Below, in pieces: positions 34,310 to 47,198 of a DNA stretch of 64,000 bases; the first letter of the stretch is position 1, and each line of letters starts with the position of its first letter. Source of the DNA: Phyllostachys edulis (taxonomy: Eukaryota > Streptophyta > Magnoliopsida > Poales > Poaceae). The stretch is from the NCBI GenBank assembly GCA_036346405.1, contig CM070566.1, forward strand, positions 14,069,533-14,133,532, given 5' to 3'. The notes under the pieces are model-generated. The model had not been told where the DNA came from, ran no database searches, and worked only from the letters and a program-made list of their open reading frames with translations. The translations under genes were made by a program, and so were the position numbers.

Positions 34310-35171
34310 TGTAGGATCATTAATGGCAATCAGAGGGGGGGTGAATGATTGTAATCCCTAGCGAAAGCTTTTTCTCAACCGTACCTTTTGTTTAAGCAAT
34401 CAAAACACCAAAAAAAACTCCAGCCGTACCTTTTGTTTAAGTAATCAAAACATCAAAAACTCCAGCCGTACCTTTTGTTTATTTCATCAATTCCAAAGCT
34501 TGGATTCCAGCCAACATGATGGAACAAACTAGATTAGTTTTTCTAGAGATTTCTACCAACAGCCGCCGCCCCTAGGTATAGCTTTGTGCCTGACCCGCCG
34601 ATCGATTTCTCCGTCTTGGCGCTACTACCGAACTGTCGCTATTTTCGTGGGGCTACATATATGCATATATATATATAGCCTCAACTACTAATCCCAATCG
34701 GTTCCGCTGCCTAGGGCTCTCCTAATTATCTCACGTGAAGTCGTATCACATCAAAACCGATTAGGACTCCAATACGTGTTCAGCCCAAAATTCTAGTTTC
34801 CTAATTTTGGACAACCCAAAATTATCATGTGTCGCAGCCTCCGGACCGCACCTCCGTAGCTCCAACACCCATCATCCATCTTTGATCTCCACACGCCCCA
34901 ACTCGAGCTCGACCGTCTCCTCCAGCATCCTCGACCCTCTGGACCATGACTTCGCACCAAGTCATCTCTCGGTCACCGCCGTAGACCACGATCGCCTCCG
35001 AGTTATCCTGCACATGCAGAGACCAAAACAACATATTTCACCGGCACAAGTTCTTCACAACTTGACCTTCATTAGTCCACACACGCCACACACCTCAAAT
35101 AATCATCAGTACCCAACATTGTCAATTATTCATCAACTAAAATAAACTAGACCTAACCACATGGTCTAACA
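34310..35171 (-). repeat. 5' (right) LTR of the Copia element
   Basis: The LTR runs TG...CA, from tgtaggatcattaatggcaa to acatggtctaaca, 862 bp. A short TA-rich TATA region lies at 34662-34677. Its near identity to the left LTR (single-base differences at long intervals) suggests a fairly recent insertion. Confidence 0.92.
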
Positions 35172-35375
35172 AGGAGGTTTCACTGCTCCAGACCCCCTCG
35201 GACCCTTTGGACCCCTTTGGGCCTCTCCGTGCTTCTTTGGCACATTTGGGCCCCCTCAGGCCCCCTCGGGGCCCCTTCGGCTCTTTTAACCCTCAGGCGG
35301 GGTGGGTGCGTTTACGGTGTTCGCCTGGTCATGGGGGGCGGTGGACCACCTCTACGACAAGCCCCTCATGGTCGA
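35172..35375. repeat. Edge repeat of the TAT element, left copy
   Basis: It begins aggaggtttcactgctccag and is built of gaccccctcgg and ggccccctcgg phrases, ending ccacctctacgacaa. It matches 52552-52731 in the same orientation with many substitutions. Direct orientation at both edges is what LTR parts would show, but the right copy abuts truncated gag with no primer-binding site, so this remains open. Confidence 0.65.
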
Positions 35376-35753
35376 GGTATTGCTTTGTCATGGCTAAAAC
35401 CATGCATTTCTTTCCGGAGGGTACAGGTACACCGTCCCCTTCGGCCTGACGAAGCGTCTTTTTGGCGTGCCCCCCCACTGCAGTCTGCAGGTTGCACCGG
35501 CGGGCCCGGTGGTGGCCCATTGGATAGCGCGCGGTGTTGTTGGGCGTCGTGCACCATAAACGGGTGAGGCTTTTGCGACGCCTTGGGTGCTGTGCCTGGT
35601 GGTTGCGCAGCGCATGCTTTAATGCTGTTTGTTGGTTCCTGTGCGCCATAATGTTTGCTTGCTTAGTGTGCTGTTGGTTTGCCACGTGTCATGTTGTGTT
35701 TGGCTCATGGCTTATCGGCTTCCATGCCCTGCGTCACTATGGATGCGCCAGTC

Positions 35754-35761
35754 TATAAATA
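35754..35761 (+). promoter_or_regulatory. TATA box of the TAT antisense gene
   Basis: ctataaataggggg is followed by a CT-rich leader and the first ATG at 35889, then the ATG of the reading frame at 35912. Direction is opposite to pol. The motif is a near-ideal plant TATA box. Confidence 0.65.
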
Positions 35762-35911
35762 GGGGGCTTGGGGCTTACTCCCTCCTTATTCGCACCAATT
35801 GAGGCTTGGTTTGTACCCCTCCCTCCCGTTGCTTGCTCTTCCGCGTCTATTGCGCTCCACCATTCCGAGTGCTCCTCCACGCCTTGAGATGACGAAGCGA
35901 AATAAGGATGG

Positions 35912-38399
35912 ATGGGGTTTGGTGGTGTACACGACGAGTTAGGCTGCTCCACCATGACACCACAGGTGCTGCAAGCCCTCAAGGAGGAGGGGAAGCTGGC
36001 GGATCTAGACGACGTTCGTGCCCCCGGATCGGAGGTTGTGCCGACGCCTCGGGAGGATGAAACAATCATGTTCATGGCCTTCCTGGATGCGGGTCTCCAC
36101 CTGCCGTGTGTTGACTCGATGGTCCAAGTTCTTCAGATGTACGAGGTCGATCTGGCCCAGCTGACACCCAACTCCGTCGTCAAGCTTGGCGTCTTCGAGT
36201 GGGTGCTCCACTCCGCGGGGGCGAGGGACGGGGAGGCACGAATCTTCGCGTACCTCTATGATGGATGGTGCCAACCGAAGAAGAAGAAAGACACTGGCAA
36301 GAAGCTGAATTTTGGGAGCGTCAACTTCTAGTCGAAGGCGCGGCTTCTTCAGTACTTGCCTGCTCTGGCTGCCTGGAACACGTGGGAGACCGACTGGACT
36401 CGGAGGTGGTTTTACCACAAGTGCACTCTCGACACTGGTCTTCGCTCCTGTGGGGGCCCTATTCAACTTATTCCGTCCCCGGCAATCGACCTTTCTGCTA
36501 GGGAGGAGGCGCTGCTCTGAGTGTTGCTTAACGCGATGCGAAGGTTGTCGACATGGGACCTTGTTGAGGAGTTTTGCGTGCTTCGCTTGTGGCCACTGGC
36601 GTGGGGCTGGAGCGTGGAGCTTGGTGAGCCGAAGGATGGGATTCCCCTGTTGGAGTTAGGGGATCGCACAGGTGCTTACTCCGGCCGTTAGCTTTGCGAT
36701 TTTGTGTAGTTGCTTCGGTGTCTGACACTCCTGCAATGCTATCTATTGATGAGGCCGAGCGTGCCGCAAAGCAGCTTCTGGGCCCCTATACTGGGGAGGA
36801 GCACGCGAAGCAAGGGTTGGTAGTGCGTGAGCCACGTTTGAACCGTGCATACGCCGATCCTACCGTTCGCTTGATGGAGTGTCCGGATCCCGACGTAGGG
36901 AAGAAGAAACGGGTTCGTGGCCCTTAGGAGTTGGAAGGCCCCGGGTCAATCAGCACGGTGCCCTTACGGGCTATTGGAGCCACTAGCATGGGTGGCTCCG
37001 GCTACGCCGGGGAGGGAGCGGTGGGTCTTGCTTCGAAGAAGTTGTCATGAGCTCCCGAGGTGTCGTAGGAAGTGAGCAGCTCGATGAGCTCATTGACAGC
37101 GTCGCTAGCGGTTGCTCCGTGGGCTAGTGCTGCGGAGGTGGGGGCAAGCTCGTTTGACATAGCGAGCATGCCCCGTGAAGAGGTGTCTGTTGGGATGCCT
37201 TCGCAGGTGTATGTTCAGGGTACCAAGGATACCCGGGTGGAGGTGCACGCCTTTGCCCACGACACGATCTGTTAGCTTCGACTCCCCGTTTTACCTTGTT
37301 TTGTTCTCTTTTGCATTCGGCTGGTGGGGCCGAGCAGCGCGGGTCGTCAAGGCCGGCAGTGCTGGTGGGGCAGTCTTTGGGATCGGAGGGTCCGTTGGAC
37401 GCTCCAGCGCTGGGAGCCACCGGGATGGTTCTGATGCCAGAATGTCGGGGGGGTGCCTCGGGCGCCGGGCGAGGCAAGGCGGCTGTCGGTGCCTCCGGAG
37501 CCATGGGCACCGTGGATGTAGGCCCACTGTGCACCCTAGATTTCAAGATCAGCCCCGGGACGGCTGCCGTCTACGAGGAGGTGGCTCGCTTTGCCACCCC
37601 GTCCTGCTTGTCCGAGCTCTTCCAGCGAATGCCCGCAGAGAAGATGTTCCGGAGCATCGAGGCAAATGCGACAAGGGTGAGTTTGAATATGCCCGCCCCT
37701 CTGTGCTAGTATTGTAGTGCTGACGGTGTGTTTTTTGGGCAGACCCTGATGTTGTCGCACGTTCTTGAGGGGGATATTCAACACGGCTATGTGGAGATCC
37801 AGGAGCGGATTAACGCGGAGCATGCGCGAAGTGAATCACTAGTCGCGGAGGGCTCGGCCCTTGTCGAGAAGGCGAGGGGGCTGGAGGCAAGGGTTGCTGA
37901 GCTAGAGGGTCAGCAGCGCGCTTTGCAAGAGGAATTGGGGTCCTTGCGGGGTGCCCGCTCCGTCCTTGAAGCGGAGGTTGTGGTGGAGCGTGAGCTTTCG
38001 GCCATCGTGTCGTGGGCTACCTCGGAGGCGATGGAACATATGAAGGGTGCTTTGGCTGAGCTTGGCCCCATGCCTCCTCCCTAGAGGCACACCGTTGACC
38101 AGATGGATGCAACCCTAGGTCATCTCCATTGTGCTGGGGAAGTGTTCCTCCTAGCCGCTCGTGCCTATGGCAATCACTGTGCGAAGGCGGCGTGGACGGT
38201 GGCCCTCGTTTCTCTACAGCGGGTTGGGTGCAGGCATGTTGACGGGCTTGGTGCCAGCTCCATGCCCGTGGATTCCACGCCAGAGATTGCTTCTGGTCAG
38301 AAGCAGGTGCGGAGGGCTAACAACGCTCTTGCCAAGGACTTTTGGGACCCGTACGGTTGGGATGCCACAATGGAGTCGCTTCGGGCGGCCCTTGCGTAG
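35912..38399 (+). pseudogene. Antisense gene of the TAT element (putative gypsy-type transposon domain)
   Basis: The frame starts MGFGGVHDELGCSTMTPQVL and continues DDVRAPGSEVVPTPREDETI, FMAFLDAGLHLPCVDSMVQVL and FEWVLHSAGARDGEA. This matches the domain Pfam calls putative gypsy-type transposon (Transposase_28), found in grass proteins of unknown function. In-frame stops occur at 36329 and about 36520, yet the translation continues recognisably (LLQYLPALAAWNTWETDWTR). A second block (37500-38084) has a long Glu/Ala-rich coiled coil (VEKARGLEARVAELEGQQRA). A GT...AG intron (about 37675-37742, gtgagt to ttttgggcag) joins EANATR to TLMLSHVLEG. It lies antisense and 3' to pol. The protein's role is unknown; this copy is decayed. 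Confidence 0.72.
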
Positions 38400-39340
38400 A
38401 AGAAGAAAGGGAAGGGCCTGGCGGATGGGGACGGAGTGGCCGAGCGGGGGGCCACCACCAGTGGCAAGGTGTGACCCTCCGCTCCTCTTCGTGAAGCGTT
38501 CTTTTGTTTCGGTGTTAGGTTAGGCTTTTTTTTCTTTGCTCTGGTGTCATTATGCATGCCATGGTGGCGTTAGGGAGGGGTTGAATTTTGTAATGAACCG
38601 TTTTATGAATGGAAAGAAGCTGTGGTGGCTTTAGTGCCTCTGCTGCTGCTGTGCGTGTTGTTTTATGTAAGTTTCTATTTTTCTCAGGGGGTGCCGATGT
38701 TGTTTCACCGCACCGCCGGGCGAGGGCCGTGCCCTACAAGGTGGTGATCGAAAGTCTCCGCCCCAAAACGTGGTTTGAAGGATGAGCGAGGGGTGCTCTC
38801 GATTTGGCCTCTAAAGGTGTGTTATCGGGGCATCGTATGTCACGACGCAAAGTGGCAGCGCTGGAAGAAGGCGAACCCGAAAGGGTTGATGAAGATGTTT
38901 TTTTGTCTTCGCGAACAGAAGGCTGCGAAGGCATGAGAAGAGATACAGCCTTTCTGGGAGGGCTGGGGGGTTGCGACTGCACCCTAGGGGCCCCTGCCCC
39001 CTCCTATCGTGCCCGCGATTTCGTCGAGCTCCTCCGACACATCAGACGACTGTGCCGCAGAGAGGGAGTATTTGAAGTTCATGGCTACTGGGCCATCCAA
39101 CGAGGAGCTACTCGCATGGGTTTTGCGTGAGGAGCCATGGGATTTCCCGCCGTAGAGGCCTGATGTGGGACAAACGTATTTGAATTGTATTTGTAACGTA
39201 TTTGAATTGTATCTGTAATTTGAATTGTACGAGCCTCGCTGTCTGGCCCTTGTATGTCGTGTATGTGTGAGGTGGTGGAGAATAATGCGATTGTTGCTTG
39301 CTTTGTTGTTACAGAGTCAACTTTTTTTTCCTTGGGGGGG
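38400..39340. other. TAT 3' region without a clear gene
   Basis: A 108-codon frame at 38804-39130 is open on the plus strand but resembles nothing I recognise. The part from 39160 to 39260 is rich in gtatttgaattgtat repeats. It probably represents the 3' end of the antisense transcript unit. Confidence 0.4.
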
Positions 39341-39396
39341 GGGTGGCGAAGCCTCGCACCGTCCCCCATGCTTTCTTAGCTAGTGCTCCGGGGAGC
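39341..39396. repeat. 77-bp array, outlying unit left of the solo LTR
   Basis: ggcgaagcctcgcaccgtcccccatgctttcttagctagtgctccggggagc is one unit of the array that continues at 43212. The LTR at 39397 cut the array inside this unit. Confidence 0.85.
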
Positions 39397-42300
39397 TGTA
39401 AGACTCGGGATTAACACTCCCGAATCCTCTGTGCATTTCTGAACTAGTCCCATGATTAGTAGCTAGTTCACACAGTAAACAAATATGGTAACAAAATCAT
39501 ATCACAACTTTATTAATAAATAACAACAGAGTTGATTACAAAAGAGGCTTACAAGCCAACAGTAAATAACACAGCGGAAGACGAGGATGAAGTAGAGTCC
39601 AGTTAATCTGCCACAGGCAATCGACTGGGGAAGCGGCCTAGTCGTCGAGATCCACACTGGTGATGAAGTCCTTCTCCTCTGAAATTTGTTTGCATAAAGC
39701 AAGCATGAGCACAACTACCGTGCTCGCAAGTTACACCCAATATTGAATTGTAATGCATGCATAAAGTAGACAAATGACATTGGCAGGGTTATTTTGCGTA
39801 AAGCAACAGTTTTAGATTAAATAAGCATAGTAGATTGCAAGGCCATTTTCATACAGTATCTAAAATCATAATTTTAAAAGACAATTATATAATGTGGATA
39901 ACCTCCAACAAAGGTGATGGATATCCTCCAATCACAATGGCTAACCGCCCAATTTTCCCAAAGGACTAACCATCCACGAAAACATCTGCTGAATCCATTT
40001 TAAAACCAAAAACAAGTATAACTTGGAGTGGCTTTGCTAGCATGTCCATGACATGACGCTGCTATTCAATAGTTTTACTCTGCGAGTTTGTACAGCTTTA
40101 CCCACAAGAGATATTATACCCTTTGTGTCGGCTAATCCACGCTTCCTAAGGCGTGTGACAGAGCAAATATCACAAGGCCGTTACAATGATCTACCTCACA
40201 ATACTCATGCCCGCTAAGGTTTCGCTTCCATTGGACTAACCATCCTCAGGAGCCCCTCTTGCGCCATGTGGGACTCTTGTCTAACCAACACCCACTCATA
40301 CAACATGGCACGAATATCTATGAGGTATCCCAAATTATTAAGCGAGTCCTTCCCATACAGGACATGTGGTGGTGCGTTTTGGCATAGCAAAGGAACGCTC
40401 AAAGGCGGTCCTTAATTGACTTGGGCGTCTTTCCAATTAAACCACAGGCTTTAATCCTAACCAGATTAAACCCGTGCATAAACTCGCACCCACCTTTCAT
40501 CCGTTCGCCCAAGTCCAAACCATCTTTATTTTATTTAGTAAAACCACCTTTACAATAACACTATGGTAAAACAATACCATAGGTTCAAGTTTAAACAAAT
40601 TTGTAATGATTTGGCTTGGCTAAATCCTCCCAAAATCAAAATCATGGTTTGAGCATTTGCTAAGCATTTCCAAACAATTTATCTATGGTGACAAGGGATG
40701 ACATTTCAATATTCAAGGTTGGCCATACAACAACAAATGGAATAACTAAGCATTTAAACAAGGTATTAAAATAATTGACTAAAAATATGCATGCAATAAT
40801 AATTTTAAAAACTGAATTAAATAACTTTAACATAGTAGGTGCAACATGGTCAAAGTGTAACTTGCCTTGCTCGGTGATATTGTTTTCCTTAACAGGTCAC
40901 CTAGTACTCACAAACACTCTCTCCAGGTTGTCACAACCACGATGATCATACAGTCAAAATCAATCCTCTTATATGCTCTTCAAACGACGTCGAAATCTGA
41001 CTTTCCAAGTCGTTAAATCTATCTGAAAAACGATCCAAATTCAAATAACAATTCAAGAAGGCAATTCAAAATAACTCAAAACTAAATAATTATATTTTAT
41101 TAAGCTAGATAATAATTTTATTAAATTTTAGAAATTTGAAACACTCAAATTGGAGTTGGGATTTAAAATATATGAATTTTACAAGTTTTAACCCTAAATC
41201 AAATTTAAATGAATTCCTAAATACAAAAAAGATTCAAATGAAGAAAATTTTAAATAATTTTGGTTTAGTTAGCTAGATAATCAATTTATATGAATTTAGA
41301 ATTTTGAAACAATTAATTTGGAGTTAGGAATCAAAAGATATATATTTTACAAGTTTAAATCTTAAATGAGCAATTTAAACCATTTTGATTTCAAAAGACA
41401 ATTTAAATTACTCCAAAACAAGTATTTATACTTTCTTTAGCTAAAACATAATTTTGTAAGATTTTATAAATTTGACTCACTAAAATTGGAGTTGAGATTC
41501 AAATGATATGGATTTTATTAATTTTAACCTAAATTTGAAATTTAAATGAATTTTAAATTCTAAAACAAGACTAAACTGAACTCCAAATTGAATACTTATA
41601 TTTTATTTAGTTAGACAATAATTTTCTAAGATTTTAGCAATTTGAATCATCTAATTTGGAGCTAAGATGTAAAAGTTATGAATTTTACAAATTTAAACCT
41701 AAATCTGTTATTTAACCAATTTCCCGAATTATTTTTCTATAGAAAATTCTAATTATGGCGCATGGTGACGTCAGCGACAAATTTTCCAGAATTTAAAGGA
41801 ATTAAATTAAATTCCGACATGCGGGGCCCACATGTCGGTCTCATGGCTCATATGAACTAAGTCCACGGTGTTTGAGGCCGAGGGAGGGGTGGACCTTGAC
41901 ACGCGGGCGTGTCACGTGGGCGGACACGTGAGCGAGGAGGCGAGGTGGCGCTGACCTGGCGCCAAGGTGGCAGCCACGTGGCATGGCCACGTCGGCGACA
42001 AAAGGCGCAAGACTCGGGTGTGCAACGCCGTGACAGCGGTCCATGAGGCACCAAAAGCAAGAGCGTCTTGAGGTGTGGGTGCTCACCGAGGCTGGCGCAA
42101 GGGCGCGAGGCGATGGCGGCGACAAGGTGTTGAGCGGCATAAGCAAACGGGTCGGTGGTGGTGGCGGCTCGGGAGGTGCTCATGAGGCGGGCGCAGACGG
42201 GTGGCCCGAGTGACGGCGATGTCGGCGGAGGGTCATGGTGGTCGGGACGTCTTGGCGGCACCGAGAAGACGAATAATTGGAGTTGGCGACTTGAAGAAAA

Positions 42301-43206
42301 GCTTCGAAATTGCGGCGATTGAGAGGAGAGGAGAGGAAGAGTTGGGCGTCTTAATGCGGGGAGGAAGGGGCTCACCGTGCTCCATTTTATAGGGCATGGG
42401 AGCGGCCGAGGAGGGAGATCGTGGCGCGGTCATGGCGCAGCGGTGGTTTGTCTTGGCGCGCCAAAACGGGCGCGAGGAGAGGGTTCGTGGAGGTGGGGGG
42501 GGCGTGGCGCGGGTTAAATGGCGACGTCCGCGCAGAGGCGAGGAGGTTGAGGCGGCGGTTGTTTAAGCTTCGCGTCTTGGCGTCAATAAGCGGCCTCGCT
42601 CGGGCTCTTCCGCGGAGAAGAAACCGGAGGTGGGAGGTGGTGTGGCCCTTTGTAAGTGAGAGGGAAAAGCGATGGGTTGACGCGTTGGATCGGCATCTAT
42701 GAGCAGTGAGGGAACTAGATGGCTAGGCGGGCCGGCGCGGTGGGGAGAAACGGGCCGGACCAGCTTTCGGCCCAAGAGGGTTTTTGATTTTTAATTTGAT
42801 TTTCCAATTTCAAATAAACCGAATAAATAAAAAGGGCTTTAGAAAATACCAAATAAAATCCAAAAAATTCTAGAAAAAAATTCACAGAAATTCCTAGAGT
42901 TGTTTTGGACTTAATAAAATTATTTTCAACTTAAAGTTGGCTTTTCATTTTGTAAATAAATTTGTTTAGCTTTTAAAATATTTAGGAAAAAGCTTTTAAA
43001 ATTTGAAACTTCTCAAAATTGATTAAATTTTTATTTTTCAACTTTAACTCAATTAAAACTTTAAAAACTTTAATCAATTTTATTTTTGACTTTTAAATCT
43101 TTAGAAATTAAATAAATCAAACAAACTCTTTCAAATTTCAGAAAGTCCAACAATATAATAACTTTAATTAATTTTAAATTGGTAACAGAACTTTTGGGCT
43201 GTTACA
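39397..43206 (-). repeat. Solo LTR, 3.8 kb, minus orientation
   Basis: It begins tgtaagactcggg and ends gggctgttaca, flanked by the 5-bp target duplication ggagc (39392-39396 and 43207-43211). Reverse-complemented it starts tgtaacagcccaaaagttct, the same family as the LTR beginning at 62859 and related to those at 24143 and 43918. No internal retrotransposon sequence remains, so it arose by LTR-LTR recombination. AT-rich thirds flank a GC-rich leader region (41830-42780) whose open frames are not genes. Confidence 0.93.
42385..42391 (-). promoter_or_regulatory. LTR promoter TATA box
   Basis: The minus strand reads ccctataaaatgg within the GC-rich part of the solo LTR, matching the position of ccctataaaagg in the related LTRs at 44829 and 63725. 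Confidence 0.6.
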
Positions 43207-43211
43207 GGAGC

Positions 43212-43690
43212 CCAAGCTTCTTTTAGCAAGGGGGAGGCGGAGCCTCATGCCGTCCCCCATACTTTTTTAGATAGGGCTCCGGGGAGCCCTAGTTTTTTTT
43301 GCGAAGGGGAGGCGAAGCCTCGCGCCGTCCCCCATACTTTTTTAGATAGGGCTCCGGGGAGCCCTAACTAGTTTTTTTTTATGACAGGGAGGCGAAGCCT
43401 TGCACCGTCCCCCATACTTTTTTAGATAGGTCTCCGGGGAGCCCTAACTCTTTTTTTGTGAGGGGGAGGTGAAGCCTCGCGCCATTCCCCATATTTTTTT
43501 TAGATAGGGCTCTGCGGAGCCCTAACTCGTTTTTTTGTGAGGGGAAGGCTAAGCCTCGCGTCGCCCCCCATACTTTTTTTAGGCGGGGCCGAGGCCCTAG
43601 CTTTTTTTGGGGGAGGCAAAGCCTCATGCCGCCCCCATATTTTTTAGATGGGACTCGAGAGCCCTAGCTTTTTTTTTTGAGGGCGAAGCA
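43212..43690. repeat. 77-bp tandem array, main part (about six units)
   Basis: Units contain gaggcgaagcctcgcgccgt, cccccatacttttttagata and gggctccggggagcccta, followed by a T-run of variable length. Starts lie near 43231, 43310, 43389, 43468, 43544 and 43613. Each unit carries the inverted pairs aggcgaagcctc and gggctccggggagccc, so each can fold into two hairpins. Confidence 0.9.
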
Positions 43691-43917
43691 GTGGCTGCCC
43701 CCTGGCGTGCCCTGGTCTTTGGACCGAGTGCCGTGCCGGGGTTAGCCTTGCGCGGCGTCTTCGTTTATATAGTCATGCCTGCGGAGGGCTTCAGTGTGCC
43801 CCGAGGCTGAAGGCTATGCGCGGTGTCTGTTTATACACTAATGCCTGCGGAGGGCATCGGTGTGCACCAGGGCCGAAGGCCCTTCACGGTGTCTTTGTTT
43901 ATACACTCATGCCTATG

Positions 43918-46900
43918 TGTAATAGCCCAAATTTTCAAATTTAGTTGAAAATTAAAACTTAATTAATTTTGTGGTTTTTTTGAAATTTTAAAAGCTTCTC
44001 CTTAATTAATTTAAAGCCAAAAAAATTTACTTGCAAAATATATTACCAAATAATAGTTGGAAATGTGTTATTTAAGTCCAAAATAACTCTAGGAATTTCT
44101 GTGAATTTTTCTAGAATTTTTGAAATTTATTTGCTATTTTCTAAAGCCTTTTCGAATTAATCAGACTATTTTAATTAAAAAATCAATTTAAAACCCTTCC
44201 TTCCTTTTGGGCCTAATCTATGCTGTGCAGCTCAATTTCCATCCAATTCGGCCCGCTCTCACCCGCACCGCACACCCTCCCTCTCTCTCCCTCGGTCCCA
44301 CCTGTCATTCACACCTTCACCCGCGTGCCCATGCGTTAAAACCCACCCATGCTCATCAACCGTCGGATCTTAAACCAACGGCCAGATTTCGTGTGACCTT
44401 CGGCCAGTCTCAACGTCCCTACGCGCATGAGCCGTTGGATCTGAAATGGACGGCCAGGATTCGTTGTGATCTTCGGACAGTCCGAACGGCCCAATCATTG
44501 TGGACCGTTCGATCTAAAATCTAACGGCCAAGATTCACCCATTTCTTTCCTCCTTTGCTCTCACTGCCATGTGGGCCCGCACCCTTCTCCTTCCTCGCCT
44601 TTGTCCCCGTGCGGTCAAACACCTTGCCGCCATTGTTGCGAGCTTGAAGCTCCGCAACGACCACCTCTCAACCGCCCCGCTTCTCGCGCCTGCATGCGCA
44701 TGACGCACGTCCACCTCCGCCTTATCTCCCCACCCTCTTCCCCTTTCTCCGCGACGGTTCGCCCACGATGCCGCAACCGCCGCCACGACGCCTACGATCT
44801 CCACGCCGCCCCGGTGCCCCTTGGCCCCTATAAAAGGGAGCACAAGGGAGCCCTTTCCACATTGAACTCAACGCCACCATCCATTGTTCACCTCCTCTCC
44901 CCTAGCGCCCTAATTTTGAGTTTCTTTGCCGCCGGCCAAGGAAGCTTGGATCTTCGATTGTGCCGCCACCGGAGCCGCTCCGCCGCCGTCGTCCACACCG
45001 TCGTCATCGTCACGTCGTCGCGAAGCTAGTGCACCCACTCGCTTTGCCGAAGGACCCTCGGAGCACCTACTTCGCCATCGACCCGCACCGCACCACTGCT
45101 TTCACCTCGCCGCCGACCGCCTCCGTCCTCCTCTCGTCACTTGGGTGAGCGCATCGCAATCCCCTCACATTCCTCTCTCTATTGCGCACCTTGCCGGCCG
45201 CCGCCATGCACAACAACCGGTGACCATTGGTCCCGACGCCGGCGCCGCCTTTTGCCAACGTGGCGCTGCCACGTGCACGCCATGTCACCACCATCTCATC
45301 ACGTTCGCCCATGTGGCAATGACGTGTCCCGAGTGGACTTGGTCCATTAGGACCGAGCCACTTACAAGTGGGGCCCGCATGTCAGGATTTCATTTTAATT
45401 CTTTTAATTCTGAAATCCTGAGGGCTGACATCATCCTTGTGCAGTAATTGGATTTTCCTTTAGAAAAATAATTCAGGAAAATCATTTAAATTCAGATTTA
45501 GGGTTAAAACTTCCAAAACCCATATCTTTTGCATCCAAACTCCAATTTGGGTGTTTCAAATTCCTAAATTTGTATAAAATCAATATATAGCTAAAATTAT
45601 TTGATTTGGAGTTAGTTTGATTTGTCTTTTTGAATTTATTTGAATTTCAATTGAATTTGTCGTATTTTCGCGTATAGACTTCGATGACTCCGGAGAGTTC
45701 GATCCTTCAGAGGACTTAGAGTACCAAGACTTCAACGAAAGCAAGTTATACCATTGACCATATTGATCCTAGTATTTTAAAGTTATTTATATTCTGCTTT
45801 TAAAATTATTATTGCATGCATACTTTTATTCAATTATTTTAATTCCCTGTTTAAATACTTAGTTATTCCAATTCCTATTGTATAGCTATTTTGAATATTG
45901 AATATCATTTCCTTGTCACAATTAGATAAAATAATATTGGAAATAGTCATATGCTTAGCGAGTGCTTAGATCATAATTGTGATTTTGGGAGGATTTAGCC
46001 AAATCATTTCAAACTTGGTTTAAATTTGATTCTATGGCATTGTTTTACCATAGAAAATTTATAAAGATGGTTTTATTTAAAATAAAATCAAAAATGGGTT
46101 TGGACTTGGGCGAAATGGATGAATGGTTGGTGCAGGTTTATGCATGGGCTTAATCTGGAAGATGCCCAAGTCAATTAAGGATTGGTCTTTGAGCCGCATC
46201 TTGCTATGCCTTACCGTACCACCACATGTCTTGGCTGGGCAGGACTTGGCTTAATAATTTGTGATACCTCATTGTTATTTGTGCCATGTTGTTTGTGTGG
46301 GTGTCGGTCGACAAGAGTCCACTTTGGCGAAGAGGGGCTCCCAGAGGATGGTCTGTCCAATGGAAGTGAAACTTTAGCGGGCATAAATATTTTAAGGTAG
46401 AACATTGTAACGCCTCGTGATAATTGCTTAGTCGCACGCCTACGGAAGCGTGTATTGGCCGACATCAAAAGCAAATTATCTCATGTGGGTAAAGCTGTAC
46501 AAACTTTGCAGAGTAGAAAACTATTCGAATAGCCGTGTCTGCGGTCATGGACATGCTAGCAAAGCCACGTTAAGTTAGACTTTGTTTTTGGTTTTAAAAA
46601 TGATTTCAACAGATGATTTTGGGATGGATAATCCTTGTGGTAAAATTGGACGGTTAGCCATGTGATAGGAGGGTATCCTTCACCATTCAAACATGGAGGT
46701 TATCCACACTATAAAACTGTCATTTTAAATCTGATTTTAGATATAATATAAAAATGACCTTGGAAATTAATATGAGTATTTAAACTAAAAATACTGCTTT
46801 ATGCAAAATAAACCCTACCAGTCTCATTTGTTTACTTTATGCATGCATCATAATTCAATATTGGGTGTAACTTGCGAGCACAGAAGTTGTGCTCACTCTT

Positions 46901-47198
46901 GCTGAATAATCTTTATTCAGGAGAAGACTTCTATTAGGACGGTGAGGACCCAGATGCTTAGGCTACGCCCCCAGACGATTGCATGTGGCAAGTAGTGTGG
47001 CCTACTACTACTGCTTTGCTTTTGTTGTGTTATTTGTTTATTTGGCCTCAGGCCCACTTTTTATTAAAACTCTAAATTATTATTAATAGAATGCGTGATA
47101 TGTTTTTGATATCATTTTTGTATGACTGTGTACACTGGAAATCCTGGACTAGTGTATGAACACAGAGAATTCGGGATCTTTCATTCCCGGGTTCGACA
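43918..47198 (+). repeat. Solo LTR, 3.28 kb, plus orientation
   Basis: It begins tgtaatagcccaaattttc and ends cccgggttcgaca, flanked by the 5-bp target duplication ctatg (43913-43917 and 47199-47203). Structure parallels the chromovirus LTR at 24143: AT-rich start, GC-rich leader, and a 3' part with tcctggactagtg and gggtgtaacttgcgagcac. No internal sequence remains. Confidence 0.95.
44829..44835 (+). promoter_or_regulatory. LTR promoter TATA box
   Basis: cccctataaaaggga precedes a CA-rich start region. The same box stands at the same relative place in the LTR beginning at 62859. Confidence 0.65.

Larger units (their letters stand above)
27450..35171 (-). mobile_element. Ty1/Copia retrotransposon, probably Sirevirus lineage
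   Basis: The order on the minus strand is right LTR (34310-35171), primer-binding site, gag, protease, integrase, remnant of reverse transcriptase, RNase H, a long 3' non-coding part, polypurine tract and left LTR (to 28270). Integrase before reverse transcriptase is the Copia order. The long coiled-coil gag extension and repeated polypurine motifs fit Sireviruses. The left LTR lacks the outermost part present in the right one, and no matching target duplication was seen, so the left end has been lost next to the chromovirus LTR. Confidence 0.9.

Noticed and set aside
44466..45029. 187-codon frame
   Set aside because: It is inside the solo LTR 43918-47198, spans its TATA box, and is not conserved in the related LTRs.
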